From assembly GCF_005938675.2 (NCBI RefSeq), contig NZ_VCCH02000001.1, positions 171,389 through 235,388 on the forward strand: 64,000 bases of DNA, written 5' to 3'. How positions within the stretch are numbered: position 1 is the stretch's first letter; every line of letters begins with the position of its first letter. Position numbers and translations under genes: made by a program. The notes beneath the pieces were generated by a model. That model was not told the DNA's origin and ran no database searches. It saw only the letters and a program-made list of their open reading frames with translations. Below, in pieces: positions 27,201-37,771 of this stretch. This stretch comes from Mycobacterium sp. KBS0706 (GTDB lineage: Bacteria; Pseudomonadota; Alphaproteobacteria; DSM-16000; Inquilinaceae).

Positions 27201-28061
27201 TCAGCCCCGCTCGCGCCGCAGGGCGCCCGGGGTGGTGCCGAGCACCCGGCGCATCGCCCGGGCCATGTGGCTCTGATGCGCGAAGCCGGCGTCGAGCGCG
27301 ACCTGCGCCATCGGCAGGCTTCCGTCCAGCAGCAGCGAACGCGCCCGCTCGACCCGGCGGCGGATCACGAACTGGTGCGGCGCCAGCCCGGTCGAGGCCT
27401 TGAACAGCGGCTTGAAATGCGACGGGCTGAGGCCGGCCGCCGCCGCCAGCTCGGCCAGGGCCAGACGCTGGTCCAGCCGTGCTTCGATCAGCTCCAGCAC
27501 CCGCGCGAGCTGCCGCCGCGACAGCGCCTGGCCGGCAGCGGCCGCCGGCACCGGCGCCGCGTAGCGCCGCAGCAGATGGGCCGCCAGGGCCAGGCCGATG
27601 CTGTCGGCGTAAAGTGGGTCCGACTCGGCCCCGGCCTCCAGCTCCGCTTTCAGGGCCCAGCCGAGATGCGCGATCCGCGGGTCGCGCAGCTGCAGCCGCG
27701 GCGCGATCTCCAGCCGGCCGGAGGCCAGGCCAAGCCCTTCCGCCGCGTTGCGCATCAGCGCCGGGGCCAGGCGCAGCAGCAGGAACCGGGCCGGCCCTTC
27801 ATCCTCCCAGATCCCGGCGGCGCCGGCCGGCAGCAGGTCGATGTCGCCCTCGCGCTGCAGCCGGTCCTGCACCAGCCCCTCGGCCCGGCAATGGGCCATG
27901 ACCGGCGGACCGACATGCAGGCTGAGCCGCAGGTCGGGCGACGGCGCGGCCTCCACCGCATGGCCGGTGGCGGCGAACAGGCCGGCGGCGAAGCCCGCCC
28001 ATTGCCCGGCCTTCTCCGGCACGATCGCCCCGGACCGGATCACGGGTTCATGTGTATCCAT
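27201..28061 (-). CDS. AraC family transcriptional regulator
   Basis: A 286-residue regulator from the ATG preceded by AGGAG. The C-terminal AraC/XylS domain (about residues 185-285) has both helix-turn-helix motifs: LAELAAAAGLSPSHFKPLFK and MAQVALDAGFAHQSHMARAM. The N-terminal 150 residues form a poorly conserved sensor. It is a stand-alone gene divergent from the TerC gene, 239 nt away. No target can be assigned. Confidence 0.85.
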   Translation of the reverse strand: MDTHEPVIRSGAIVPEKAGQWAGFAAGLFAATGHAVEAAPSPDLRLSLHVGPPVMAHCRAEGLVQDRLQREGDIDLLPAGAAGIWEDEGPARFLLLRLAPALMRNAAEGLGLASGRLEIAPRLQLRDPRIAHLGWALKAELEAGAESDPLYADSIGLALAAHLLRRYAAPVPAAAAGQALSRRQLARVLELIEARLDQRLALAELAAAAGLSPSHFKPLFKASTGLAPHQFVIRRRVERARSLLLDGSLPMAQVALDAGFAHQSHMARAMRRVLGTTPGALRRERG

Positions 28062-28300
28062 TCCGCCACACTCCTGGGACGACCTGCGGCGTCCGCGCCG
28101 CAGTCTACGACCCGGCGCTTGAGCCGGCGAGGCCTCGTCGCTATATGGGCGGCGACCAGGCCGGGCCCCTCTGGCAGCTCCTCCGGGATCTGCGATGTCG
28201 GACTGGAACTCCCCAAGGGAGTGGCCCGCCTGCCGATCACCGACATGCATATCCGAACGGCATGCAGGCTGCTCCTCACGACGAAGAGGACGGTTTTCGC

Positions 28301-28945
28301 ATGGAACATCTGCTGACGGGCGAGGCGCTGACCGCCCTGCTCCAGGTCATCATGATCGACCTGGTGCTGGCGGGCGACAACGCCATCGTCATCGGCCTGG
28401 CCGCGGCCGGGCTGCCCAAGGAACAACGCGGCAAGGCGATCCTGATCGGCATCGCCGCCGCCACGCTGCTGCGCATCGGCTTCGCCCTGATCACGACGCA
28501 GCTGCTGGCCATCGTCGGCCTGCTGCTGGCCGGCGGCGTGCTGCTGCTGTGGGTGTGCTGGAAGATGTGGCGCGAGCTGCGCCACACCGCCAAGGAGGAC
28601 CACGCCGCCGAGGAGGCGCTGGCCGGCCACGACGCCAACGGCAACGGCGCCCCGCGCAAGACCTTCGCCCAGGCCGCCTGGCAGATCGTGATCGCCGACG
28701 TGTCGATGTCGCTGGACAATGTGCTGGCCGTGGCCGGCGCGGCGCGCGAGCACCCGGTGATCCTGGTGTTCGGCCTGGCGCTGTCGATCGCGCTGATGGG
28801 CTTCGCCGCCTCCTTCATCGCCAAGCTGCTGAACCGCCACCGCTGGATCGCCTATGTCGGCCTGGCCGTCATCCTCTATGTGTCGATCGACATGATCTGG
28901 CGCGGCGCGATGGAGGTGTGGCCGCATCTGCAGGGCGCGATGTAA
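28301..28945 (+). CDS. TerC/YjbE family integral membrane protein
   Basis: A 214-residue protein with about seven membrane segments. The family motif with conserved acidic residues appears twice: MIDLVLAGDNAIVIGLA (about residues 18-34) and IADVSMSLDNVLAVAGAA (about 131-148). A charged loop (about 82-118) lies in the middle. TerC/Alx proteins are linked to manganese export and metal loading of secreted enzymes. AAGAGGA lies 12 nt before the ATG. The preceding leader is worth checking for a manganese riboswitch. A stem with a T-rich tail follows the stop. Confidence 0.87.
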   Translation: MEHLLTGEALTALLQVIMIDLVLAGDNAIVIGLAAAGLPKEQRGKAILIGIAAATLLRIGFALITTQLLAIVGLLLAGGVLLLWVCWKMWRELRHTAKEDHAAEEALAGHDANGNGAPRKTFAQAAWQIVIADVSMSLDNVLAVAGAAREHPVILVFGLALSIALMGFAASFIAKLLNRHRWIAYVGLAVILYVSIDMIWRGAMEVWPHLQGAM

Positions 28946-28980
28946 GGGCGGCGATCCGAAATACCAATCGTACCTTCTGA

Positions 28981-29019
28981 CTCTCCCCCTCCCGCGAGGG
29001 GAGGGGGAGAGTTGATTTT
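28981..29019. terminator. Hairpin between the TerC and M20 hydrolase genes
   Basis: A perfect 13-bp stem (28981-28993 with 28999-29011) around GCGAG, followed by TTGATTTT. It lies between two convergent genes. The T-rich tail is present for the plus strand, so it should end the terC transcript; the symmetric stem may serve both. Confidence 0.7.
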
Positions 29020-30276
29020 CTACTCCGCCAGCAGGTCCCGCACCGCCAGGGCGATGACCTCCGTCGCCTTGTACAGGTCGTCGAGCTTCAGCCGCTCGTC
29101 GGCGCGGTGGGCGTTGGCGTCCTCGATGGTGCGGGGGCCGGCGCCGTAGAGGGCGATCGGCACCCCCGCCGCGGCATAATGCCGGGCGTCGGTGTAGAGC
29201 GGCACGCCCTTGACCGGGATCTCCTCCCCCAGCACCGGGCCGGCACGGCGGCGGATCGCCTCGGCCAGGCGGTCGGTGCCCGGCAGCGGCGACAGCGGCT
29301 CGGCCAGGAGGATGCGGCGGACCGTGACCGTCGCCTTCGGGAAGGACTTCGCCGCGTCGTCGATCACCTCGCGCAGCTCCGCCTCCACCGCCGCGCCGTT
29401 CTCTTCCGGGATCAGCCGGCGGTCGAGCCGGAACGCCACCCGGTCGGGCACGACATTGGTGTTGATGCCGCCCTCGATCAGCCCGATGGTCAGCTGCGGC
29501 GAGCCGATGCCGGTCACCTTCGACACCGTGGTCGGATACAGGCGCCGGTGCTCGTACAGCCGCACCAGGATCGGCGTCGCCGCCTCCAGCGCGTCGATGC
29601 CGGTGGAGGGCAGCGCGGCATGGGCGGACCGGCCGCGCACCTCGACCTCGAGATGCAGGCAGCCATTGTGGGCGGTCACCACCGCATAGCTGAAGGCGGC
29701 GGCGATGGCGAAGTCCGGCTTCGACAGCCCCTGCTCCAGGATCAGCTTCGGCCCGATCTCGCCGCCGGATTCCTCGTCATAAGTGATGTGCAGCTCGACC
29801 GTGCCGCGGGTCAGCCGGCCGGCTTCCTCCAGCGCCTTCAGGGCGAAGGCGTAGCTGGCGATGTCGGATTTCGAGACGGCGGCGCCGCGGCCATACATCC
29901 AGCCGTCGACCACCTCGGCGCCATAGGGGTCGTGGGTCCAGCCCTCGCCCGGCGCCACCACGTCGCCATGCGCGTTCAGCGCGATCACCGGACCGTCGCC
30001 GAAGCGGCGGCGGACGATCAGGTTGCTGGCGCTGATCATGCCATGCGCCTTCGCCAGCTCGGCCGGAACCGGATGGACCTCGACCTCGAATCCGAGCTCG
30101 CGCAGCAGCTCGGTGGTCCGCCTAGCATGCGGGTCGCAGTCGCCGGGCGGGTTGTCGGACGGGACCTTGACCAGCTCCGCCAGGAACCGGGCCTGCTGCT
30201 CGCGCGCGCCGTGGAGATAGTCGTGAATGGCGGTGTCGATGCTGTCGGTCATCGCGAGGTCTTTCGTATCAGGCAT
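29020..30276 (-). CDS. M20 family (ArgE/DapE-like) amidohydrolase
   Basis: About 418 residues. The start at 30276 overlaps the previous stop by 8 nt (ATGCCTGA); another ATG lies 8 codons later. The dizinc hydrolase motifs are ALNAHGDVVAPGEGW (metal His and Asp), YGRGAAVSKSD (bridging Asp) and TYDEESGGEIG (catalytic Glu pair), with RGRSAHAALPSTG in the lid domain. Close relatives are labelled acetylornithine deacetylase. As the last gene of puuE-uraD-allC it more likely acts in allantoin breakdown, for example on ureidoglycolate or ureidoglycine; that role is inference from position. Confidence 0.8.
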   Translation of the reverse strand: MPDTKDLAMTDSIDTAIHDYLHGAREQQARFLAELVKVPSDNPPGDCDPHARRTTELLRELGFEVEVHPVPAELAKAHGMISASNLIVRRRFGDGPVIALNAHGDVVAPGEGWTHDPYGAEVVDGWMYGRGAAVSKSDIASYAFALKALEEAGRLTRGTVELHITYDEESGGEIGPKLILEQGLSKPDFAIAAAFSYAVVTAHNGCLHLEVEVRGRSAHAALPSTGIDALEAATPILVRLYEHRRLYPTTVSKVTGIGSPQLTIGLIEGGINTNVVPDRVAFRLDRRLIPEENGAAVEAELREVIDDAAKSFPKATVTVRRILLAEPLSPLPGTDRLAEAIRRRAGPVLGEEIPVKGVPLYTDARHYAAAGVPIALYGAGPRTIEDANAHRADERLKLDDLYKATEVIALAVRDLLAE

Positions 30277-31525
30277 GGTCGTACTGGCGGAGGAGGTCGA
30301 GCAGGACGCGGACGGCGAGGTCCGCATCCTCGACGGTGATGGATTCAGCCGGGTTGTGGCTGATGCCGCCGCGGCAGCGCAGAAACAGCATGCCGACCGG
30401 GGTCAGCGATGCCATCGCCATGGCGTCGTGGCCGGCGCCGCTGGGCAGGCGCCGGGCCGGCAGGCCGTGGCGGCGGACCGCCGTCTCCAGCTTGTCCATC
30501 AGCGCCGGGTCGCAGCGCACGGCGCCGCCGTCATGGTAGCGGTCCAGCGTCAGCTCGACGCCGCGGCCGCGGGCGATGCCCTCCAGCGCCGCAGTCATCT
30601 CGGCCATCGCGGCCAGGCGGTCGGCATCGTCCGGCGCGCGGATGTCGATGGTGAAGCGCACCGCGCCGGGGATGACGTTGACGGCGCCGGGCTGGACGTC
30701 GAGCTGCCCGACCGTCGCCACCACCTCGCGCCCTGCCTGGGCGCAGCGCTCGACCGCCAGCACCATCGAGGCGGCGGCGGCCAGCGCGTCGCGGCGCAGG
30801 TCCATCGGCACGGTGCCGGCATGGCCGGCCATGCCGCGGACCGTGGCGTTGTAGCGGGCGGCGCCGTTGATCGCGGTGACGATGCCGAGCGGCAGGTCCT
30901 CGGCCTCCAGCACCGGCCCCTGCTCGATATGCAGCTCGACATAGCCGAGGATATCCTCGCGCCGCCGGGCCTCGGCCTTGAGCCCGTCCGGGTCGCCGCC
31001 GAAGTCGCGCAGCAGGTCGCCCAGGCGCAGGCCGTTGTCGTCCTTCGCGTCGGCCACCGCCGGGCCGACGGTGCCGGCGACGGTCTGGCTGCCGGTCAGG
31101 TTGACCGGGAAGCGCACGCCCTCCTCGTCGCCGAAGGCCAGCACCTCGACGGCGAAGGGCAGCCGCTCGCCACGCCGGTGCAGCTCGCCGACCACGGCGA
31201 TGGCGGCCAGCACCCCGAGATTGCCGTCATACTTGCCGGCGTCGCGGACGGTGTCGATGTGGGAGCCGAGCAGCAGAGCGGGTCCGCCCGGCCGGTCGCC
31301 TTCATAGCGGCCGACGATATTGCCGGCGGCGTCGGTCCGCGCCGCCATGCCGGCCTCGCGCATCCAGGCCAGCACCTGGTCGGCCGCCTGGCGATGCGCC
31401 GGCGACAGGAAGGTGCGGGTCAGCCGGTCCGGGTCCTCGCTGAAGCGGGCCAGGGCGTCCAGGCGCTCCATCAAGGCCGGACCATAGGCGAGGGTGTTCT
31501 GCGTCGGCGCTGTCCCGAGGCTCAC
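30269..31525 (-). CDS. Allantoate amidohydrolase (M20, hydantoinase/carbamoylase type)
   Basis: A 418-residue dimetal enzyme. GSHIDTVRDAGKYDGNLGVLAAI carries the metal His and Asp, FGDEEGVRFPVNLTGS carries the catalytic Glu pair, ELHIEQGPVLE adds a metal His, and RGMAGHAGTVPMDLRRD is the dimerisation-domain substrate His region. This pattern is shared by allantoate amidohydrolase and N-carbamoyl-amino acid hydrolase; the puuE and OHCU decarboxylase neighbours favour allantoate, giving ureidoglycine, CO2 and ammonia. It overlaps the OHCU decarboxylase gene by 4 nt and the next M20 gene by 8 nt. Confidence 0.88.
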   Translation of the reverse strand: MSLGTAPTQNTLAYGPALMERLDALARFSEDPDRLTRTFLSPAHRQAADQVLAWMREAGMAARTDAAGNIVGRYEGDRPGGPALLLGSHIDTVRDAGKYDGNLGVLAAIAVVGELHRRGERLPFAVEVLAFGDEEGVRFPVNLTGSQTVAGTVGPAVADAKDDNGLRLGDLLRDFGGDPDGLKAEARRREDILGYVELHIEQGPVLEAEDLPLGIVTAINGAARYNATVRGMAGHAGTVPMDLRRDALAAAASMVLAVERCAQAGREVVATVGQLDVQPGAVNVIPGAVRFTIDIRAPDDADRLAAMAEMTAALEGIARGRGVELTLDRYHDGGAVRCDPALMDKLETAVRRHGLPARRLPSGAGHDAMAMASLTPVGMLFLRCRGGISHNPAESITVEDADLAVRVLLDLLRQYDHA

Positions 31526-32034
31526 GGCAGCAGGTCCTTCAGTCGCAGGAGGGCAATGGTTTCCACCTCGGCCAGGGCCGCGGCGAATTCGGTGTCGCGC
31601 GGGTTGCCGACGCGGCGCTCGAAGGCGGCCAGGATCTCGGCCCGGCTGCGGCCCTTCACCGCCATGATGAAGGGGAAACCGAAGCGCTCGACATAGGCGG
31701 CGTTGAGCTCCTGGAACCGGGCGAACTCCTCGGGCGTGCAGCGGTCGAGCCCGGCGCTGGCCTGCTCGGCGCTGGAGCTGGCGGTGAGCTCGCCCGCCAC
31801 CGCCAGCCGCCCGGCCAGGTCGGGATGGGCGCAGAGCACGCCGAGCTGGCGGTCATGGTCGGCGGCGCGGAACACGGCGGAAAGGGCGGCGTGGAGCCCT
31901 TGAGCTGTGTCCTGATCATGGCCGAGCCCGGTTTCCCAGGCCGCCTCGGCGATCCAGGGCGAATGCTCGAACACCCCGCCGAAGCGGACGACGAACAGGT
32001 CGCGGTCCATGGTGCTGGGGCGAGGAACGCTCAT
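31522..32034 (-). CDS. uraD: OHCU decarboxylase
   Basis: About 170 residues from the ATG that overlaps the allantoinase stop (ATGA). It decarboxylates 2-oxo-4-hydroxy-4-carboxy-5-ureidoimidazoline, the last step from urate to S-allantoin. The catalytic His is in LCAHPDLAG, followed by SSAEQASAGLD with the substrate-binding Glu/Gln, and FGFPFIMAVKGRSRAEIL is a family signature. Length matches stand-alone UraD proteins. It lies between puuE and the allantoate amidohydrolase gene, in one coupled operon. Confidence 0.93.
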   Translation of the reverse strand: MSVPRPSTMDRDLFVVRFGGVFEHSPWIAEAAWETGLGHDQDTAQGLHAALSAVFRAADHDRQLGVLCAHPDLAGRLAVAGELTASSSAEQASAGLDRCTPEEFARFQELNAAYVERFGFPFIMAVKGRSRAEILAAFERRVGNPRDTEFAAALAEVETIALLRLKDLLP

Positions 32035-32948
32035 GCCGCGGCCTCCCGGTACGGATGCTTCTCCCGCCAATGCCGCGCGATCTCCACCCGGCGGCAGAAC
32101 CAGACGCCGTCATGCTGCTTCGCATAATCGAGGAACCGCTCCAGCGCCATGATCCGGCCGGGGCGGCCGACGATGCGGCAATGCAGCCCGACCGACATCA
32201 TCCGCGGCGTCTCCGCCCCCTCCTGGTACAGCGCGTCGAAGCTGTCCTTGAGATAGGCGTAGAACTGGTCGCCGGAGTTGAAGCCCTGGACCGCGGCGAA
32301 GCGCATGTCGTTGGCGTCCAGCGTATAGGGCACGATCAGCTGCGGCTTGCCCGCGACATCTTCCCAATAGGGCAGGTCGTCGTCATAGGCGTCGGCGTCG
32401 TAGAGGAAGCCGCCATGCTCGGCCACCAGCCGCCGGGTGTTCGGGCTGGTGCGGCCGGTGTACCAGCCGAGCGGCTTGTGGCCCGACACCTGCTCCAGGA
32501 TCTCCACCGCCTTGCGGATGTGCTCGCGCTCGGTGTCCTCGCCGACATACTGGTAGTTGATCCAGCGATAGCCGTGGCTGGCGATCTCGTGCCCGGCCTC
32601 GACCATGGCGCGGATCACCTGCGGGTGCCGCTCCGCCGCCATGGCGACGGCGTAGATGGTCAGCGGGATCTGCTTGCGCTCGAACAGCCTGAGGATCCGC
32701 CAGACCCCGACCCGGGCGCCATAGTCGTAGAGGGATTCCATCGAGATGTGGCGCACGCCCGGCAGCGGCTGGGCATTGACGATCTCGGACAGGAAGTTCT
32801 CGGAGGCTGCGTCACCATGCAGGATGGAGTTCTCGCCGCCCTCCTCGTAGTTGAGGACGAATTGCAGCGCCAGCCGGGCGCCGCCCGGCCAGGCGGCCTG
32901 GGGCGGGGTCGGGCCGTAGCCGACCAGGTTTCTCGGGTAGACGGACAC
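32031..32948 (-). CDS. puuE: Allantoinase PuuE (polysaccharide-deacetylase fold)
   Basis: About 305 residues from a GTG preceded by GGGAGG. The open frame extends far upstream, but PRNLVGYG close to this GTG is the normal beginning of PuuE. The NodB-type fold is shown by FVLNYEEGGE, SHGYRWINYQ and LGWYTGRTSPNTR. PuuE is the metal-independent allantoinase that opens allantoin to allantoate, unrelated to the dinuclear AllB type. First gene of the minus-strand operon puuE-uraD-allC-M20, divergent from uraH and the xdh genes. Confidence 0.93.
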   Translation of the reverse strand: MSVYPRNLVGYGPTPPQAAWPGGARLALQFVLNYEEGGENSILHGDAASENFLSEIVNAQPLPGVRHISMESLYDYGARVGVWRILRLFERKQIPLTIYAVAMAAERHPQVIRAMVEAGHEIASHGYRWINYQYVGEDTEREHIRKAVEILEQVSGHKPLGWYTGRTSPNTRRLVAEHGGFLYDADAYDDDLPYWEDVAGKPQLIVPYTLDANDMRFAAVQGFNSGDQFYAYLKDSFDALYQEGAETPRMMSVGLHCRIVGRPGRIMALERFLDYAKQHDGVWFCRRVEIARHWREKHPYREAAA

Positions 32949-33170
32949 CGGACCTCCCTCGCACGCGTGATCCCGGACATAGGATACCGCCACCGCCGGC
33001 ATCCACTTTTGCGTTTGCATTGAAAGTCTTTCCGCCGAACACCCGTTGAGCAGGACGGGTCTCGGCGTGAAACATTGTGCAAACAACAAGCGCGCCACAG
33101 CTGAAACGGGGCGATAATGCCCGGTGGCGCGCCGGACCGCCAGGGACCGGCGGCAACACGGAGAGGCAGG

Positions 33171-33548
33171 ATGACCACAGACACGGCATCCCACCGGGGG
33201 CGACTGACCACCCATGTGCTCGACACGGCGCATGGCCGGCCGGGCATGGGCATCGCCGTGGCCCTGTATCGCCTCGATGGCGACGACCGCACCCTGGTCA
33301 CCGAGACCCGCACCAATGCCGATGGCCGCTGCGACGCGCCGCTGATGGCCGGCGACGCCTTCCGCCCCGGCCGCTATGAGCTGGTCTTCGACACCGGCGC
33401 CTATTTCCGCACCGCCGGGGTGGTTCTGACCGATCCGCCCTTCCTGGACCAGGTGCCGATCCGCGTCGGTATCGCCCATGCCGACCAGCACTACCATGTG
33501 CCGCTGCTGATCTCGCCCTGGTCCTACTCCACCTATCGCGGCAGCTGA
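33171..33548 (+). CDS. uraH: 5-hydroxyisourate hydrolase
   Basis: A 125-residue transthyretin-like protein. LTTHVLDTAHGRPG near the start holds the active-site His, TRTNADGRCDAP the Arg region, and the chain ends with the diagnostic tetrapeptide YRGS. It hydrolyses 5-hydroxyisourate, the product of urate oxidase. GGAGAGGCAGG precedes the ATG. There is no signal peptide, so it is cytosolic. It is followed after 3 nt by xdhA, so urate formation and the next steps are expressed together. Confidence 0.94.
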   Translation: MTTDTASHRGRLTTHVLDTAHGRPGMGIAVALYRLDGDDRTLVTETRTNADGRCDAPLMAGDAFRPGRYELVFDTGAYFRTAGVVLTDPPFLDQVPIRVGIAHADQHYHVPLLISPWSYSTYRGS

Positions 33549-33551
33549 ACC

Positions 33552-35016
<1,465 letters not shown>

Positions 35017-35024
<8 letters not shown>

Positions 35025-37371
35025 CACCACCTTGTCCAAAGCCAAGGCCCAGCCGGCGGCCGACCGCATCGACGGCGCGGTGCACGACCCGCGCCGGCAC
35101 GACAGCGCCCACAAGCATGTCAGCGGCGAGGCCGTCTATATCGACGACATCCCGGAGCCGGCGGGCCTGCTGCATGTGTGCCTGGGGCTGAGCGAGCGCG
35201 CCCACGCCCGGATCCGGTCGATCGACCTGGCCAAGGTGTGCGCGGCGCCCGGCGTGGTCCGCGTCTTCACCGCCGCCGACGTGCCCGGCGAGAACGACAT
35301 CGGCTGCAACCATCTGGGCGACGAGCCGCTGTTCGCCACCGACCTGGTGCAGCATGTCGGCCAGCCGGTCTTCGCCGTGGCCGCCGAGACCCGCGACCAG
35401 GCCCGCCGCGCCGCCCGCCTGGCCGCGATCGACTATGAGGAGCTGACGCCGGTCCTGGACTACGACGCGGCGAAGGCCGCCGGCACGCTGGTGACCAAGC
35501 CGATGACGCTGAAGCGCGGCGATGCCGCGGCGGCGATCGCGGCCGCGCCGCGGCGGCTCAAGGGCCGGATGCGGATCGGCGGGCAGGAGCATTTCTACCT
35601 GGAGAGCCAGGTGGCGCTGGCTCTGCCGGGCGAGGATGGCGACGTCACCGTCCATTCCTCGACCCAGCATCCGAGCGAGGTGCAGCACATCGTGGCATCC
35701 GTGCTGGACGTGCCGGACAGCGCCGTGACGGTCGAGATCCGGCGCATGGGCGGCGGCTTCGGCGGCAAGGAGACCCAGGCCAACCTGTTCGCCGCCACGG
35801 CCGCGCTGGTGGCCAAGGCGACCGGCCGCGCCGCCAAGCTGCGGCCGGACCGCGACGACGACATGGTGATCACCGGCAAGCGCCATGATTTCGAGGTCGA
35901 CTATGCGGTCGGCTTCGACGAGGACGGCCGGATCGAGGGCGTCGAGATGCTGCTGGCCGCCCGCTGCGGCTGGTCGGCCGACCTGTCGGGCCCGGTCACC
36001 GACCGCGCTTTGTTCCACGCCGACAACGCCTATTTCTACCCGGCGGTGCAGCTGGCCTCGCTGCCCTTGAAGACCAACACCCAGTCGAACACCGCCTTCC
36101 GCGGCTTCGGCGGACCGCAGGGCCTGGTGGCCGGGGAGCGGCTGATCGAGGAGATCGCCTTCGCCACCGGCAAGGATCCGCTGGAGATCCGCAAGCTGAA
36201 CTTCTACGGCACCGACGACCGCAACGTGACGCCCTACCACCAGACGGTCGAGGACAACATCGCGCCGGAGCTGGTGGCGGAGCTGGAGCGCGACAGCGAC
36301 TACCAGGCCCGGCGTGCCGAGATCCGCGCCTGGAACAGGACCAGCCGCTGGCTCAAGCGCGGCCTGGCGCTGACGCCGGTGAAGTTCGGCATCTCCTTCA
36401 CCTTCACCGCCTACAACCAGGCCGGCGCGCTGGTGCATGTCTACAAGGACGGGTCGATCCACCTGAACCATGGCGGCACCGAGATGGGCCAGGGCCTGTA
36501 CGTCAAGGTCGCCCAGGTCGTGGCCGAGGAGTTCCAGGTCGATATCCGTCGCGTCCACATCACCGCCACCACCACCGGCAAGGTGCCGAACACCTCGGCC
36601 ACCGCCGCCTCCTCCGGCGCCGACCTGAACGGCATGGCGGCCCAGGCCGGAGCGCGGATGATCAAGGACCGGCTGATCGCCTTCGCCGCCGAGCGCTGGC
36701 AGGTCAAGCCGGACCAGGTGGTGTTCCGCCGCAACGTGGTGCAGATCGGCGACCAGGAGGTACCGTTCCCCGAGCTGGTGCGCGCCGCCTATTTCGGCCG
36801 GGTGCAGCTGTCCGCCGCCGGCTTCTACAAGACGCCGAAGATCCATTGGGACCGCGCCGCCGGCCGCGGCCGCCCCTTCTACTACTTCGCCTATGGCGCC
36901 GCGGTCAGCGAGGTCACGGTCGACACCCTGACCGGCGAGTATCGTCTCGACCGCGTCGACATCCTGCACGACTGCGGCCAATCGCTGAACCCGGCGATCG
37001 ACAAAGGCCAGGTCGAAGGCGGCTTCGTCCAGGGCGCCGGCTGGCTGACCATGGAGGAGCTGTGGTGGGACGCCAAGGGCCGCCTCAGGACCCATGCGCC
37101 GTCCACCTACAAGATCCCGGTGGCCAGCGACCGGCCGAAGATCTTCAACGTGAAGCTCGCCGACACGCGGAACCATGAGGAGACGATCTACCGCTCCAAG
37201 GCGGTGGGGGAGCCGCCGCTGATGCTCGGCGTCTCGGTGCTGCACGCGATCTCGGACGCTGTGGCCAGCGTGGCTGATTACAAGCTGTGTCCCCGCCTCG
37301 ACCCGCCGGCGACGCCGGAGAAGGTGCTGGACGCGGTGGAGCGGGTCAGGGCGGCGGGAGGGGTGGGATGA
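35017..37371 (+). CDS. xdhB: Xanthine dehydrogenase molybdopterin subunit
   Basis: A 784-residue catalytic subunit that hydroxylates hypoxanthine and xanthine to urate. ESQVALALPGEDG, GGGFGGKET and FRGFGGPQG are cofactor and substrate segments (the Arg of FRGFGG is a purine-binding residue in the family). HGGTEMGQGLYVK and the active-site Glu732 of GEPPLM complete the set. SGEAVYIDDIPEP near the N-terminus is typical of XDH. The start overlaps the xdhA stop by 8 nt. It is followed by a 400-nt gap filled by repeats before xdhC. Confidence 0.95.
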
Positions 37372-37454
37372 TGACGCTCGTTCATCAGCCGATGTCTTTT
37401 GAGTCCCCCCTTCCGCGCGCGCCATCAGCTTCACACACCTCCGAGCGCTATCAA

Positions 37455-37659
37455 ATTGCCTCTCCCGCTTGCGGGAGAGGTCGGGCTCGCGCAGCGAGAC
37501 CGGGTGAGGGCGGCTCGGCCGCGACACCAGGATCAGCGTTTCAGGATGGGGTGGATCAGGCACTCGCTCCTGGCAGAGCTGTGCTTTCGGGGAGGCCGCT
37601 ATCCCCTCACCCGGACATCCTTTGGATGTCCGACCTCTCCCGCAAGCGGGAGAGGCAAT
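37455..37659 (+). repeat. 205-bp element with long terminal inverted repeats, copy 1
   Basis: The ends ATTGCCTCTCCCGCTTGC and its complement (ending GGCAAT) bound exactly 205 bp; the same-length element lies inverted at 43478-43682. Each end is a modular hairpin unit followed inward by GGGTGAGGG, and the centre contains GATCAGCGTTTCAGGATGG-like sequence shared with the other copy. No coding frame is credible. It accounts for most of the recognisable content of the 37372-37771 gap between xdhB and xdhC. Confidence 0.8.
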
Positions 37660-37771
37660 CTGTTCGCATACCTGCGGTTGATGTCACTGATCGGAAGATG
37701 TGTAAATCCCATAGGTCCGCAAGGGGAGGGGGAGGATTCAAAGCAGCGGCAGTTTCGGGGAGGGGAACGAA

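Noticed and set aside
37372..37771. Short frames between xdhB and xdhC as small genes
   Set aside because: They lie over the 205-bp hairpin-rich repeat and are mirrored in the inverted copy at 43478-43682.
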